The position numbers and the translations under genes were made by a program. Shown here piece after piece: positions 25,860-34,845 of a stretch of 56,867 nt of DNA. Origin of the DNA: Desulfovibrio sp. GTDB lineage: Bacteria; Desulfobacterota; Desulfovibrionia; Desulfovibrionales; Desulfovibrionaceae. The stretch covers positions 1 to 56,867 of the forward strand of contig JAISMY010000033.1 in NCBI GenBank assembly GCA_031276485.1. Direction: 5' to 3'. Under the pieces are notes generated by a model that was not told where the DNA came from, did not search any database, and worked only from the letters and a program-made list of their open reading frames with translations. Position 1 is the stretch's first letter, and every line of letters starts with the position of its first letter.

Positions 25860-27593
25860 ATGCGCAAGCCGCCGCGCCGTTCCGCGTCCGTGTCCCGCGG
25901 CCCCCTCCGCCCGTTCCGGGTTGCGCCGGGGCTCGTCCTGCTCTGCGCCGCCGGGGCGGCGGGTTTTTTTTTCGGACTGCCGAACGCGCTCCTGCACCTG
26001 CCTTTCACGGCCCTGCTCCATCCCTTCTGCCTGTACCTGATCGCCGCCCATGCCGCTTCGGACCGGGAAGCGGCGGCCTACGGCTGGCTTCTGGGTTTCG
26101 CGGCCGATGCGGCGGGCCTGTACTGGCTGGCCTGGCCCATGCTGGACGTGGCGGGCATGTCCCCGGCCCTTGTCCTGCCCCTGCTCCTGGCCCTTTACGC
26201 CTTCCTGGCCTGTTACGGCGCCCTCGCGGCTTTTGCCGCCCGGGCCTTCATCCGTGTTTTCGCCGGCGCGGGCCGCGCGCCGGGACCAGGACGCCTGCTG
26301 CGCGCCGCGGCCCCGCCCCTGCTGTGCGGTCTGGCTTACGGCGGTTTTGAAGTGTTGAACAGCGTGCTCTTCAGCGGCTTTCCCTGGCTGACCCTGAGTT
26401 CGGCCTTCGCCTTTTTTCCCGTCATGCTGCAGGGCGCGGCCTATGCGGGCGGCTACGCGTTGAGCGCGGCCTACGCGGCGGCGGCCTGTCTGTGCGCGGC
26501 AGCCTTGGGAACGGCGCGGACGCTTGGCGAAGCCGGGCGCGCCGCCCTGATCGGCGCGGCGCTGCTGATCCTTGCCGCCCTCTATGTCTGCGGCGCGCAA
26601 CGCCTCGGCCCCGGCGCCCCCGGCGGGGAGGGCGGCGGCCCGCAGGCGCGCCTGCGCTTCACTGCCGTGCAGGGCAACATCGACCAGTCCCGGAAATGGG
26701 ACAGGGCCTTTCAGCGGGCGACCGTCGAACGTTATATCCTGCTGTCCGAACAGGCCCTTGCCGAAGACGCCCGCCGGCAAAACGCGGAAAACGCGCCCCC
26801 GGCGCGCCTTGTCGTCTGGCCGGAAACCGCCGTGCCCTTCCCTTTTTCCCGGCGTCCGGAACTGGATGAACCCGTGCGCCGTTTTGCCGCCCGCCACTCC
26901 GTTTACCTGGGCTTCGGCAGCATAGCGGCGGACGGGCAAGACGGAGCGCGCCTGTACAACTCGCTTTTTCTGCTCTCGCCCGGAGGACGGATCGCCGCAC
27001 GCTACGACAAGGCGCATCTGGTGCCCTTCGGCGAATATATCCCCCTTGTCGGCGATATTCCTTTCCTGCGCGGGCTGCTGCAGGGCATGAGCTTCTCGCC
27101 GGGCGCGGACCCCCGGCCCCTGATTCTGGACGGCAAATCCCCTCTTTCCCTCGGACCGCTGATCTGTTATGAGACGATCTTTCCCTATTTGGCGCAGGAG
27201 CAGGTGCGACAGGGCGCGGGCGTCCTGCTGAACGTCAGCAACGACGCCTGGTTCAGAAAAAGTTCCGCGCCCCTGCAGCATCTGGCGCATTCCGCGCTGC
27301 GCGCCGCAGAGCAGGCGCGACCGTTGCTGCGCGCCGCAAATACCGGCATAAGCGCGGTATTCGACGCGCGCGGGAGGCTGATCGCCCGCACGGACGAACT
27401 GTTCACGGAAGCCCTGCTGACGGCGGAAATAAGCGCCGGAGCCGAACGGACCCTGTACCACCGCCTGCATCCCCTGCCGGAACTGCTCCTCGGCGCCGCG
27501 GCGGCAACGGGCCTCGCCCTCGGCGCCCTGCGGGGCGGCTTCATACCAGGTTGCATTCAAACGAGTTTGAATGCAGGACGCCGAAGTTTTTGA
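25860..27593 (+). CDS. lnt: apolipoprotein N-acyltransferase
   Basis: A 577-residue inner-membrane enzyme that adds the third acyl chain to lipoproteins. The N-terminal half has about six helices; the C-terminal half is a nitrilase-type domain. The catalytic triad is Glu322 (VVWPETAVPF), Lys384 (YDKAHLVPFGEY) and Cys436 (LICYETIFPY). 'NVSNDAWFRKSSAPLQHLAH' is also typical. After the last helix the frame runs into the repeat at 27543, which provides the final ~16 residues and the stop codon, so the natural C-terminus has been replaced. All catalytic parts remain. Confidence 0.95.
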   Translation: MRKPPRRSASVSRGPLRPFRVAPGLVLLCAAGAAGFFFGLPNALLHLPFTALLHPFCLYLIAAHAASDREAAAYGWLLGFAADAAGLYWLAWPMLDVAGMSPALVLPLLLALYAFLACYGALAAFAARAFIRVFAGAGRAPGPGRLLRAAAPPLLCGLAYGGFEVLNSVLFSGFPWLTLSSAFAFFPVMLQGAAYAGGYALSAAYAAAACLCAAALGTARTLGEAGRAALIGAALLILAALYVCGAQRLGPGAPGGEGGGPQARLRFTAVQGNIDQSRKWDRAFQRATVERYILLSEQALAEDARRQNAENAPPARLVVWPETAVPFPFSRRPELDEPVRRFAARHSVYLGFGSIAADGQDGARLYNSLFLLSPGGRIAARYDKAHLVPFGEYIPLVGDIPFLRGLLQGMSFSPGADPRPLILDGKSPLSLGPLICYETIFPYLAQEQVRQGAGVLLNVSNDAWFRKSSAPLQHLAHSALRAAEQARPLLRAANTGISAVFDARGRLIARTDELFTEALLTAEISAGAERTLYHRLHPLPELLLGAAAATGLALGALRGGFIPGCIQTSLNAGRRSF

Positions 27594-27685
27594 AAAACAG
27601 GCAAAGCCTGATTGTTCAAAAACTTGCGGGCGGCGGCTTCGCCTCCGCCATACCAATTTGCTTTCTGCTGAAAGCAAATTGGTAT
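27543..27685 (+). repeat. repeat family A (MITE-like), copy 5, overlapping lnt
   Basis: A 143-bp element with left end 'ataccaggttgcattcaaac' and right end 'gaaagcaaattggtat'. It overlaps the last ~50 bases of lnt and lies 27 bases before the prfB start. Its hairpins may terminate or stabilise the lnt message. Confidence 0.88.
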
Positions 27686-27712
27686 CAGACCTACCGATAA
27701 ACAGGTGAACGC

Positions 27713-28829
27713 ATGTATACCTTTCCCGAACTCAAATCCTCCGCAGACCCCCTTTTCGAACAATTCGACGGCTTACGGGGGCGTCTTTGACCCCGACGAC
27801 GTGGATGCCCGGCTGGCGGAAATGGAAAAGCAACTGGCCGCGCCCGCGGCCTGGGACAAGCCCGAACTGCTGACCCCCGTGCTGCGGGAAAAAAGCCGCC
27901 TGGAAAATGAACAAAGCCGCTTTGCGCGACTGCGGGAAGCCAGGAGCGACGTTGAGGACTGGCTCGCCCTGGCCGGGGAAGAAGACGGCGGGGAGGCGCT
28001 GGAAAGCCTGGCCCAATCCCTCGACCGGCTGCGCTCCCTTCTGGAACAGGCGGAGACGGAGATGCTCCTCGCCGACGCCGGGGACGCCCTGCCCGCCGTT
28101 CTCTGCCTGCACCCCGGCGCGGGGGGGACCGAAGCCCAGGACTGGGCCGCCATGCTGCTGCGCATGTACCAGCGCTGGGCGGACAGGCATGACTGCGCCT
28201 GCGAATACCTGGATTTTCAATACGGAGACGAGGCAGGCGTCAAAAGCGCCTGCCTGCGCATAACCGGCCCCAACGCGTACGGCCTGCTCAAAGGCGAAAA
28301 CGGCATTCACCGCCTTATCCGCATCTCGCCATTCGACGCCTCTGGCCGCCGGCACACCTCCTTCGCCTCGGTGGACGTCCTGCCGGACGCGGGACGGGAC
28401 ATCGCCGTCACCATCGACGAAAGCGACCTGCGCATCGACGTTTTCCGGGCGGGCGGGGCGGGCGGTCAACACGTGAACAAGACCGAATCCGCCGTGCGCA
28501 TCACCCATCTGCCCACGGGCCTCGTCGTCCAGTGCCAGAACGAAAAATCCCAGCACAGCAACAAGGACGCGGCCATGTCCGTACTCCGGGCGCGCCTTTA
28601 CGAACGCGAACTGCGCAAGGTGGAGGACGAGAAAAAAAGCCGCTACCGGGACAAGGACGCCATAAACTTCGGCAGCCAGATCCGTACCTATACCATGCAG
28701 CCGTACCGCCTCGTCAAAGACCACAGGACCGGCGCCGACGAAACGGATGTGGACGCGGTACTCGACGGCAATCTCGACAACCTCATACGTTCTCTGTTAT
28801 TATTGCGCCATGCCGACAAAATCCGATAA
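27713..28829 (+). CDS. prfB: peptide chain release factor 2 (programmed +1 frameshift)
   Basis: RF2 recognises UGA and UAA and triggers release. The ATG at 27713 opens a 25-codon frame (MYTFPELKSSADPLFEQF...) that ends at UGA 27788-27790. A +1 shift at CTT-TGA joins it to the long frame starting DPDDVDARLAEMEKQL. The total is about 371 residues, normal for RF2. 'ISPFDASGRRHTSFASV' holds the SPF codon-recognition motif, and 'GGAGGQHVNKTESAVR' the GGQ release motif. Its last 20 bases overlap the diguanylate cyclase gene. Confidence 0.96.
27775..27791 (+). promoter_or_regulatory. prfB programmed frameshift site
   Basis: CGGGGG-CGT-CTT-TGA-C. The G-rich element acts as an internal Shine-Dalgarno at the spacing found in E. 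coli prfB (AGGGGG-TAT-CTT-TGA-C). A shortage of RF2 slows reading of the in-frame UGA and favours the +1 slip, so RF2 regulates its own synthesis. Confidence 0.93.
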
Positions 28830-29676
28830 TGCGCCGCTGCCGCCCGAAGGCGGCATATACGGCAATATGCTCGCCGACCTGGAAGACGTGGTCGAGAGCG
28901 TCCTGTCGCGCGCGCCCGCCCGGGGCGGCGCGGCAACGGCCCTTGTCCGCGTTCTGCAAGGCATATCCCTTGAGGAATGGGAGCGTTGCGCTTCCACTTA
29001 CAGTCTGGACAACTGGCTGGCCGTACCACTGCAGTGCGGCCGGGCCGAAGCCGTGGCAAAGATGCTCGAACTGCAGCAGCGCCTGGCGTTTCAGCGCGAC
29101 CACGACGCGCTCACGGGCATAGGCAACCGCGGATACTTCGACAGGCGTCTTGACGAAGAAGTTTCCAGAGCTTTGCGCTCGCACACCGAATTGAGCCTGA
29201 TCCTTATCGACCTGGACAATTTCAAGCAGATCAACGACCGCTGGGGCCACGCCTGCGGCGACCGCGTTTTGCGGGAAGTGGCCAGGCTGCTGCAGAACTC
29301 CATGCGCCACTACGACATAACCGCACGCATCGGCGGTGAGGAATTTGCCGTCATTCTGCCCGCCACAACCGTCTGGACGGGCGTCATGCTCGGCAACCGC
29401 CTGCTCTCCGCTCTCAAAAAAGAACGCTTCGCATGCGACAGGGACAACTTCACCATAACCTTCTCGGGCGGAGTTTCCTGCCTCGCCATGCTTGACCGTG
29501 AGCGCAAAAACAGCGCCTGCCTCTTGGAAAGCGCGGATAAAGCCATGTATGAGGTGAAGAAAAACGGCAAAAACAAGGTTGCCGCGGCCGCAAGCGCAAA
29601 AATGAACAAAGATCGGACAAGTCTGGTCCATGCGGGCGAAAAGAAACTCCTTTTCGGCGGGATGGATACGGAGTAA
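28810..29676 (+). CDS. diguanylate cyclase (GGEEF)
   Basis: A 288-residue cytoplasmic protein that makes cyclic di-GMP from GTP. The N-terminal ~90 residues are an unrecognised helical region. The GGDEF domain covers about 95-265: 'DALTGIGNRGYFDRRL', 'LILIDLDNFKQINDRWGH', and the active site GGEEF at 175-179. An inhibitory I-site RxxD (Arg166-Asp169) lies five residues before it. It overlaps prfB by 20 bases and is followed 6 bases later by the FlhG-like gene, suggesting one operon. Confidence 0.93.
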   Translation: MPTKSDNAPLPPEGGIYGNMLADLEDVVESVLSRAPARGGAATALVRVLQGISLEEWERCASTYSLDNWLAVPLQCGRAEAVAKMLELQQRLAFQRDHDALTGIGNRGYFDRRLDEEVSRALRSHTELSLILIDLDNFKQINDRWGHACGDRVLREVARLLQNSMRHYDITARIGGEEFAVILPATTVWTGVMLGNRLLSALKKERFACDRDNFTITFSGGVSCLAMLDRERKNSACLLESADKAMYEVKKNGKNKVAAAASAKMNKDRTSLVHAGEKKLLFGGMDTE

Positions 29677-29682
29677 ACGGAC

Positions 29683-30504
29683 ATGAACAGAAAATCCGTC
29701 AGCTTTTCGATACTCAGCGGCAAAGGAGGCGTGGGCAAAAGCAATCTGGCCCTGAACATCAGTTGCGGGCTGCACCTGCTCGGCCGCAAGGTGCTGCTCA
29801 TAGACTGCGACATGGGGCTGGCCAATATGGATGTCCTTTTGGGCGTCACCCCGGGAAAACATTTGCAGGACATTCTCATCAACAATCAGGATCCCGCGGA
29901 GATTCTCATTCCTTTCGGCGCCGAGGGCCGGCCGGGGCTGGATCTGCTGCCCGCCAACTCCGGCATGGCCGGTTTTGTGGATCTGGACGCGGGGGCGCGC
30001 AGCATGTTGCGCGAGAAACTCAATCCCCTGGCCTGCGCGTATGATTTCATCTGCCTGGACATCGGGGCGGGCATCTCGCCCACCGTTTTGAATTTTGCAT
30101 CCATGACCACCCTGCGCCTTGTGGTGGTCACCGCGGAGCCGACCTCCCTCACGGACAGCTACGCCCTTATGAAGGTGCTGTCGGCCCGCTACGATGTGAC
30201 GGACTTCCACATCATCGTGAATATGGCGGAATCGCGGGAGGAGGCGAAACGGACCTTCAGCCGTCTGGCGGCGGTATGCGAACGCTTTCTCGGCTTCACC
30301 CCCTCCTTTCTCTGTGAAATCCGTGCGGACAAAGTGCTGACGGACGCCGTGCGCAAACAGCGGCCGCTTATGGAACTGGCGCCGCGTTCGCCTGCCTCCA
30401 GGGACTGCATGGCGGCGGCCGAAAAACTGGACAAAATGCGCGGCGTGCTGTCTGCCGGCGGCGCGCTCGACACCCCCCTGCGCAACGTCAACGCCGTCAA
30501 CTGA
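29683..30504 (+). CDS. MinD/ParA-family ATPase, FlhG (FleN)-like
   Basis: A 273-residue P-loop ATPase. The deviant Walker A is 'GKGGVGKSNLALNI' (from residue 13), followed by 'VLLIDCDMGLANMDVLLGV', typical of FlhG/FleN, and 'YDFICLDIGAGISPTV'. FlhG proteins set flagellar number with FlhF. No flagellar gene is in the window, so the role is inferred from sequence only. It is the last gene before a repeat-rich gap. Confidence 0.85.
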   Translation: MNRKSVSFSILSGKGGVGKSNLALNISCGLHLLGRKVLLIDCDMGLANMDVLLGVTPGKHLQDILINNQDPAEILIPFGAEGRPGLDLLPANSGMAGFVDLDAGARSMLREKLNPLACAYDFICLDIGAGISPTVLNFASMTTLRLVVVTAEPTSLTDSYALMKVLSARYDVTDFHIIVNMAESREEAKRTFSRLAAVCERFLGFTPSFLCEIRADKVLTDAVRKQRPLMELAPRSPASRDCMAAAEKLDKMRGVLSAGGALDTPLRNVNAVN

Positions 30505-30950
30505 ACAGGGCAGGGGGTCGTATGCCGCCTGCCCTGATAAATAAAAAGGGAGAGTGTGACTTATCTCATCTAAATGTTAAAACATATTCTCTTCAATTTG
30601 ATTCCCGCAGCATCAGATGAATCTGTTATGTAAGAATTTTCATATGACACAAGTCGGGAGCGGCGCCCTATATATAGGTGAATACATAATAACAGCGTGA
30701 AATATTGAACTTTTTTATTCAAGATCCGGGTTCATGGCTCTTTACTTGCAACGCATTGAGTTACTTGCTTTTATGCGCCGGAACTCTATATATTGACGCG
30801 CACTCTCCAGGGGGATTTCCCTTGACGCCCGGCTTGGCCGGGCATACCTTTCCGGCAGCCCCCCCACCCGCGGCCGCCGCGCCGGCAAGCCCGGCCGCGA
30901 AGCTCCCGCAAGGCTGAAGGAAGAGCCTGCAAACTCCAGAGGAATTGTTG
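30505..30950. other. repeat-rich gap between flhG-like and HU genes
   Basis: It contains the family D repeat at 30558-30655, then an AT-rich stretch (30656-30790). About 30810-30870 matches the region 1530-1590 in the same orientation: GATTTCCC, a GCCCGGC/GCCGGGC hairpin, then 'ctttccggcagcccc'. The HU ribosome-binding site AGAGGA is at 30938-30943. No gene is visible. Confidence 0.55.
30558..30655 (+). repeat. repeat family D (MITE-like), copy 2
   Basis: A 98-bp element matching 5248-5343. The ends are 'gacttatctcatc' and, in reverse complement, 'gacttgtgtcata', an imperfect inverted repeat. Confidence 0.78.
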
Positions 30951-31226
30951 ATGAACAAAAGTGAGATTATCAAGATAATGGCCGAGGAACATTTTCTTTC
31001 GGCGGACGAAGCGGCCACGGTCGTCAATACCTTTTTCGACTGCATCCGCCAGGCCCTGCTGGCGGAACGGCGCGTGGAGATACGCGGACTCGGCAGCTTC
31101 AAGATTAAAAAATACACCGGCTATACCGGGCGCAACCCCAAAACCGGGGAAGTGGTCGCCGTGGCGCCGAAAAAACTTCCCTTTTTCCGGGCCGGCAAGG
31201 AACTTAAAGAGTTCGTCAATACCTGA
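30951..31226 (+). CDS. HU/IHF family DNA-binding protein
   Basis: A 91-residue histone-like protein. N-terminal helices MNKSEIIKIMAEEHFLSADE are followed by 'VEIRGLGSFKIKKYTGYTGR' and the 'RNPKTGEVVAVAPKKLPFF' arm, which intercalates in DNA. Start 30951 is chosen over the TTG codons just upstream because AGAGGA is then 7 bases away. It would bend DNA and, for example, help sigma-54 activators contact promoters such as that of nifH; whether it is HU or an IHF subunit cannot be decided. Confidence 0.93.
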   Translation: MNKSEIIKIMAEEHFLSADEAATVVNTFFDCIRQALLAERRVEIRGLGSFKIKKYTGYTGRNPKTGEVVAVAPKKLPFFRAGKELKEFVNT

Positions 31227-31237
31227 GCCGGGCGCTT

Positions 31238-32398
31238 ATGCAGTTGTTCCAGGTAGTGCGGGGAACGAAAGTATCCTTTTTCAAGGCGCCCGCCGCCGCG
31301 TTGCCGTCCCCGGCTCCGCCCGGCGCGCGGCGGATTGCTGGCGCTGCGGCGCTGTTTCGCCCGGCGTCCGATACTTTGCGGGCCTGCGCGCGGCGGGCGC
31401 GGGTTGCGCTGTGGACCGCCGCGGCCGCGTTGCTGCTTCAGGCGGCAACGGGCGCGCCCCCGGCCTTTGCCGCCGCGCGTACGGCGTACGCCGACGGCGG
31501 GCTGTTCTCCGCCTCCGGCGACCTGCGCGCCGTCGACCCCCTGCTGACCATTTTCTACAACGCGTCCACCTTCGGAGAAACGCGTCCCTGCCCGACCTGC
31601 GGCAACGGCGCATACGGCGGCATGGCCCGCCGCATCGGGCTGTTCCGCGCCTGCCGCGACGCCGGCAAATCCTGCCTCGTGCTCGCCGGCCCTTATGAGT
31701 TCACCGCCGACGACCCGCTGCGCTTCGGGCATCTCGCCGAAAAAGTGCGCAACGCGGCTCCGCCTCCGGCCGCCGAAGCCGTCCTGGCCCGCAAACTGCA
31801 GGCTGCGCTGCGGGTGGACGCCGGCTGGATTTCCCGCAGCGCGGCCGCGTGGCTGAACAAGGCCGCGGGAGGCGTACCCGCGGGATACCTCGAAATCGGC
31901 GAAGAACCCCGCGACAAAATCGTGCAAACTCCGGCCGGACCCGTGGGCGTCGTCTTTTTCCCCGAAGGCCCCGTGCCCGGCAAGGGGCCGAGGCCGGAAC
32001 AGGCGCGGCAGGTTCTGGAAAGGGGCCGGAAACTGCGCGCGCAGGTTCCGTTGCTTATCGGGATCAGCCCCTGGGGCCTGGTGGCCGAAAAGAACTTTTT
32101 GCCCGAGGCCGGAGGGATTTTCGACTGTATTCTGGGCGGCGGCGAGGGCGTGGGTTTCGGCTTTTCCCTGGCCGAAAGGATCCCCGGTCTTATCTGGCTG
32201 CGCCCGGACGGCAAAGGGCGCGCCGTCAACGTGCTTGAGCTGAACCGCATGCCGGACGGCAAAAGGCCCTTTGCCTGGGAAGAAGGCAGAACATTCAACG
32301 CCCGGCTGGATTTCATGGGTGAAAACGTCCCGGCGGACAAGGCCGCCCTTGAGCTTATCCGCCGGCAGGAAGCCGGGGAAACGAGGAAAAGCAGATGA
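31238..32398 (+). CDS. UshA-like (seleno)protein-type exported protein
   Basis: A 386-residue protein with a long N-terminal region and a hydrophobic segment at ~57-78 (ALWTAAAALLLQAATGAPPA) that may act as a signal or anchor. The mature part starts with a motif 'LLTIFYNASTFGETRPCPTC' and continues with 'LVLAGPYEFTADDP'. It resembles the UshA-like family of anaerobes, in which some members carry selenocysteine in this Cys region; here Cys codons are used. A metallophosphatase fold is possible, but the function is unknown. It overlaps pyk by 4 bases. Confidence 0.6.
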   Translation: MQLFQVVRGTKVSFFKAPAAALPSPAPPGARRIAGAAALFRPASDTLRACARRARVALWTAAAALLLQAATGAPPAFAAARTAYADGGLFSASGDLRAVDPLLTIFYNASTFGETRPCPTCGNGAYGGMARRIGLFRACRDAGKSCLVLAGPYEFTADDPLRFGHLAEKVRNAAPPPAAEAVLARKLQAALRVDAGWISRSAAAWLNKAAGGVPAGYLEIGEEPRDKIVQTPAGPVGVVFFPEGPVPGKGPRPEQARQVLERGRKLRAQVPLLIGISPWGLVAEKNFLPEAGGIFDCILGGGEGVGFGFSLAERIPGLIWLRPDGKGRAVNVLELNRMPDGKRPFAWEEGRTFNARLDFMGENVPADKAALELIRRQEAGETRKSR

Positions 32399-33801
32399 AA
32401 ACAAAAATAGTGGCCACCATCGGACCCGCCTGCAACACTCCGGAAAAGCTGTCGCAGCTTATCGACGCCGGGGTCCGCATCGTGCGCCTGAATTTCTCTC
32501 ACGGCACGGCCGCGGATTTTTCGGCCGTCATCAAGACCATCCGCGACCTTGAGGTAAAGCACGGCATCCCCATAACCGTCATGCAGGATCTGTCCGGGCC
32601 GAAAATCCGCATAGGCGCGATTGAAGAGGGCGCGTTGAGCTTCGGCAAAGGCGATCTGGCCTTTCTGGGGCCGGAACGGCCGCAGCGTACCGATATGCAG
32701 TATATCCCCTTCGACAGAAAGGAACTGCTCGACGGCATGGAAAGCGGCGACAGGGTCGTGCTGGCCGACGGCACCCTGCAGTTCCTGGTCGATTCCAAGG
32801 TAAGCGGCGGCGTGGTCATGGAAGCGGGCAACAGCGGCATCGTGACCTCCCGCAAAGGTCTGGCCCTGCCCGGCAAACATATCATGCTGCCCGCCCTTAC
32901 GGACAAGGACAAAAAAGATCTGCTCGACGGCCTGGCCCTGGGCGCGGACGCTGTTGCCCTGTCCTTCGTCCAGACCCCGGAGGACGTGCTTGAGGCCCGC
33001 TCCATAATCAGGAAGGCCGGCTATTCCATCCCCATCTGCGTCAAACTGGAACGCAAGAACGCCGTGGACCGCCTGGAGGAAATCCTCGCGGTCGCGGACA
33101 TCCTGATGGTGGCGCGCGGCGACCTGGGCATAGAATGCCCGATGCCCACCCTGCCCACCATGCAGAAACGCATCATAGCCGCCTGCAACAACGCGAACAA
33201 GCCGGTCATCGTGGCCACGCAGATGCTGCTCTCCATGGTCAACAATCCCATACCGACCCGCGCCGAAACCACCGATGTGGCCAATGCCGTGCTCGACGGC
33301 ACGGACTGCGTCATGCTCTCCGAAGAAACGGCCATGGGCCGCTTCCCCGTCGAGGCCGTCTCCTTCATGTCGGCCATCGCCTCGGAAGCCGAAGCCCTGC
33401 TTCTGGAGCGCACCCATCTTTCCCGGTACCACATGCCGGACACGGCGGCGGACTTTTTCTCTTATTCCGCCTGCCTGCTGGCGGAACGCCGCAACGCGCG
33501 GGCCATCGTGGCCCACAGCATGAGCGGGGCGGCCGCGCGCAGCCTGGCCTCGCAGCGTCCCAGGCAGCCCGTTTACGGACTGACCCCCGACCCGAAGATG
33601 CTGCGGCATCTCAATTTTTCCTGGGGAGTGCTGCCGCGCACGGCGGATGCCGCCCTGTCCGGACACCAGGAAAGGGCCGAACGCTTCGTCGATACCTGTC
33701 CGGAGCTTAACGCCGGCGACCTCTGCGTGATTACGGCCGGTCAGTTCCGCAAGGATCAGACAGCCTCCGGCACCAACCTCGTAAAAATATACATCAAGTA
33801 G
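32395..33801 (+). CDS. pyk: pyruvate kinase
   Basis: A 468-residue glycolytic enzyme that makes pyruvate and ATP from phosphoenolpyruvate. It begins MKTKIVATIGPACNTPEKL, with 'RLNFSHG', 'MQDLSGPKIRIG', 'VARGDLGIECP', and 'KPVIVATQMLLSMVNNPIPT' then 'RAETTDVANAVLDGTDCVML'. The C-terminal allosteric domain is present. Length is normal. The start overlaps the preceding stop as ATGA, indicating translational coupling. Confidence 0.97.
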   Translation: MKTKIVATIGPACNTPEKLSQLIDAGVRIVRLNFSHGTAADFSAVIKTIRDLEVKHGIPITVMQDLSGPKIRIGAIEEGALSFGKGDLAFLGPERPQRTDMQYIPFDRKELLDGMESGDRVVLADGTLQFLVDSKVSGGVVMEAGNSGIVTSRKGLALPGKHIMLPALTDKDKKDLLDGLALGADAVALSFVQTPEDVLEARSIIRKAGYSIPICVKLERKNAVDRLEEILAVADILMVARGDLGIECPMPTLPTMQKRIIAACNNANKPVIVATQMLLSMVNNPIPTRAETTDVANAVLDGTDCVMLSEETAMGRFPVEAVSFMSAIASEAEALLLERTHLSRYHMPDTAADFFSYSACLLAERRNARAIVAHSMSGAAARSLASQRPRQPVYGLTPDPKMLRHLNFSWGVLPRTADAALSGHQERAERFVDTCPELNAGDLCVITAGQFRKDQTASGTNLVKIYIK

Positions 33802-33807
33802 CCGCGC

Positions 33808-34809
33808 ATGCCCGACGCCGACGCCCTTGCCGCCGTTGCCGAGGAATACTACCAGATAAGCGAATCCATACTGGACAGTTTTCCCAAGTATCGTCCGCCC
33901 CTGGACCTCTTTGCGCTTGATGAGAAAGTGGCCCAGCTCCTCACATACACCCGCAAGGATACGCGGCTGTCCAACGAACAGGTCGAGGAAATCCGCGAGC
34001 TGTGCGCCGCCGGGAATCTTTTTGTTTCCCGCAAGGATCATCCTGTCTATTCGCGGCATATCGTCAAACAGCTTGACCTGGTGCTCGTTGACCGCAACCT
34101 CAAGGAAGCCGAGGTCGCGGACATCTGTATCCGCGCCCTGGACCTGCGTCTTTCAGAGTTTTTCGAGCAGCCTGTGAAAACTCTGTTTGAACAGTTGCTC
34201 CGCGACGTGCAGGTACTGACCGAATACTTGTGGACGGATATGCACAGGCTGCGCCTTTTCGTCCGCCGCCTGCACACGGGAAAATTTACCCTGAGCAGGC
34301 ACTGCATCAATACCATGAGCGTTGGTCTGTGGCTCTTCGTCCATCCGGAAAACGAAAACATGAAACGCAAAGACCTGGATCAGGCCGCCCTTGCCCTGCT
34401 TATGCACGATGTGGGCATGGCCAAGGTGCCGGCGTTCATCCTCAATAAAAGCGCTCCGCTCAAGCCGGAGGAAAAGGACAAAATACCGCCGCACACCGTC
34501 AACGGCTATAAACTCATGCACAAGCTTGACCAGAGCTTTGACCTTATGGACCGGGCCACGCTGGAACATCACGAACGCCTCGACGCCTCTGGCTATCCGC
34601 AACACAGCAGGATCATAAGCTCTTTCGGACGGCTGACGGCCGTGGCCGACGCCTTTTCGGCCATGATCCAGGAAAGGACGTACGCCGAAGCCAAAACGCC
34701 CGTCGACGCGGCGCGGGAACTGGCGGACGGGAAAACGCGCTTCGACCTCTCCTTTTCCGGCAAGATACTGGCTTCACTCATGAACGACAGCTTCGGCAAA
34801 GTGCAATAG
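33808..34809 (+). CDS. HD-GYP-type phosphodiesterase
   Basis: 333 residues. The N-terminal ~150 residues are not recognised. The C-terminal HD-GYP domain has 'LSRHCINTMSVGLWL', the metal pair His200-Asp201 in 'LLMHDVGMAKVPAFILNK', and the signature 'HHERLDASGYP' at 254-264 (usually HHExxDGxGYP, so Gly is replaced by Ala). It probably hydrolyses cyclic di-GMP, opposing the cyclase encoded at 28810. It follows pyk after 6 bases. Confidence 0.87.
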   Translation: MPDADALAAVAEEYYQISESILDSFPKYRPPLDLFALDEKVAQLLTYTRKDTRLSNEQVEEIRELCAAGNLFVSRKDHPVYSRHIVKQLDLVLVDRNLKEAEVADICIRALDLRLSEFFEQPVKTLFEQLLRDVQVLTEYLWTDMHRLRLFVRRLHTGKFTLSRHCINTMSVGLWLFVHPENENMKRKDLDQAALALLMHDVGMAKVPAFILNKSAPLKPEEKDKIPPHTVNGYKLMHKLDQSFDLMDRATLEHHERLDASGYPQHSRIISSFGRLTAVADAFSAMIQERTYAEAKTPVDAARELADGKTRFDLSFSGKILASLMNDSFGKVQ

Positions 34810-34845
34810 CGCCGCCCGCGCGCCCCTCCGGCCGGCATATACGCC

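Noticed and set aside
25749-27677. A 642-codon minus-strand frame opposite lnt
   Set aside because: Its first codons come from a repeat element and the rest is the complement of a real gene.
27713-27790. The early stop codon in prfB as a sign of a pseudogene
   Set aside because: The stop is the UGA of the standard RF2 autoregulatory frameshift, with a G-rich element and CTT at the correct spacing.
31693-34059. A 788-codon frame on the minus strand across the UshA-like, pyk and HD-GYP genes
   Set aside because: It is a shadow frame produced by high GC at third codon positions. The plus-strand genes there have clear motifs, and this frame has none.
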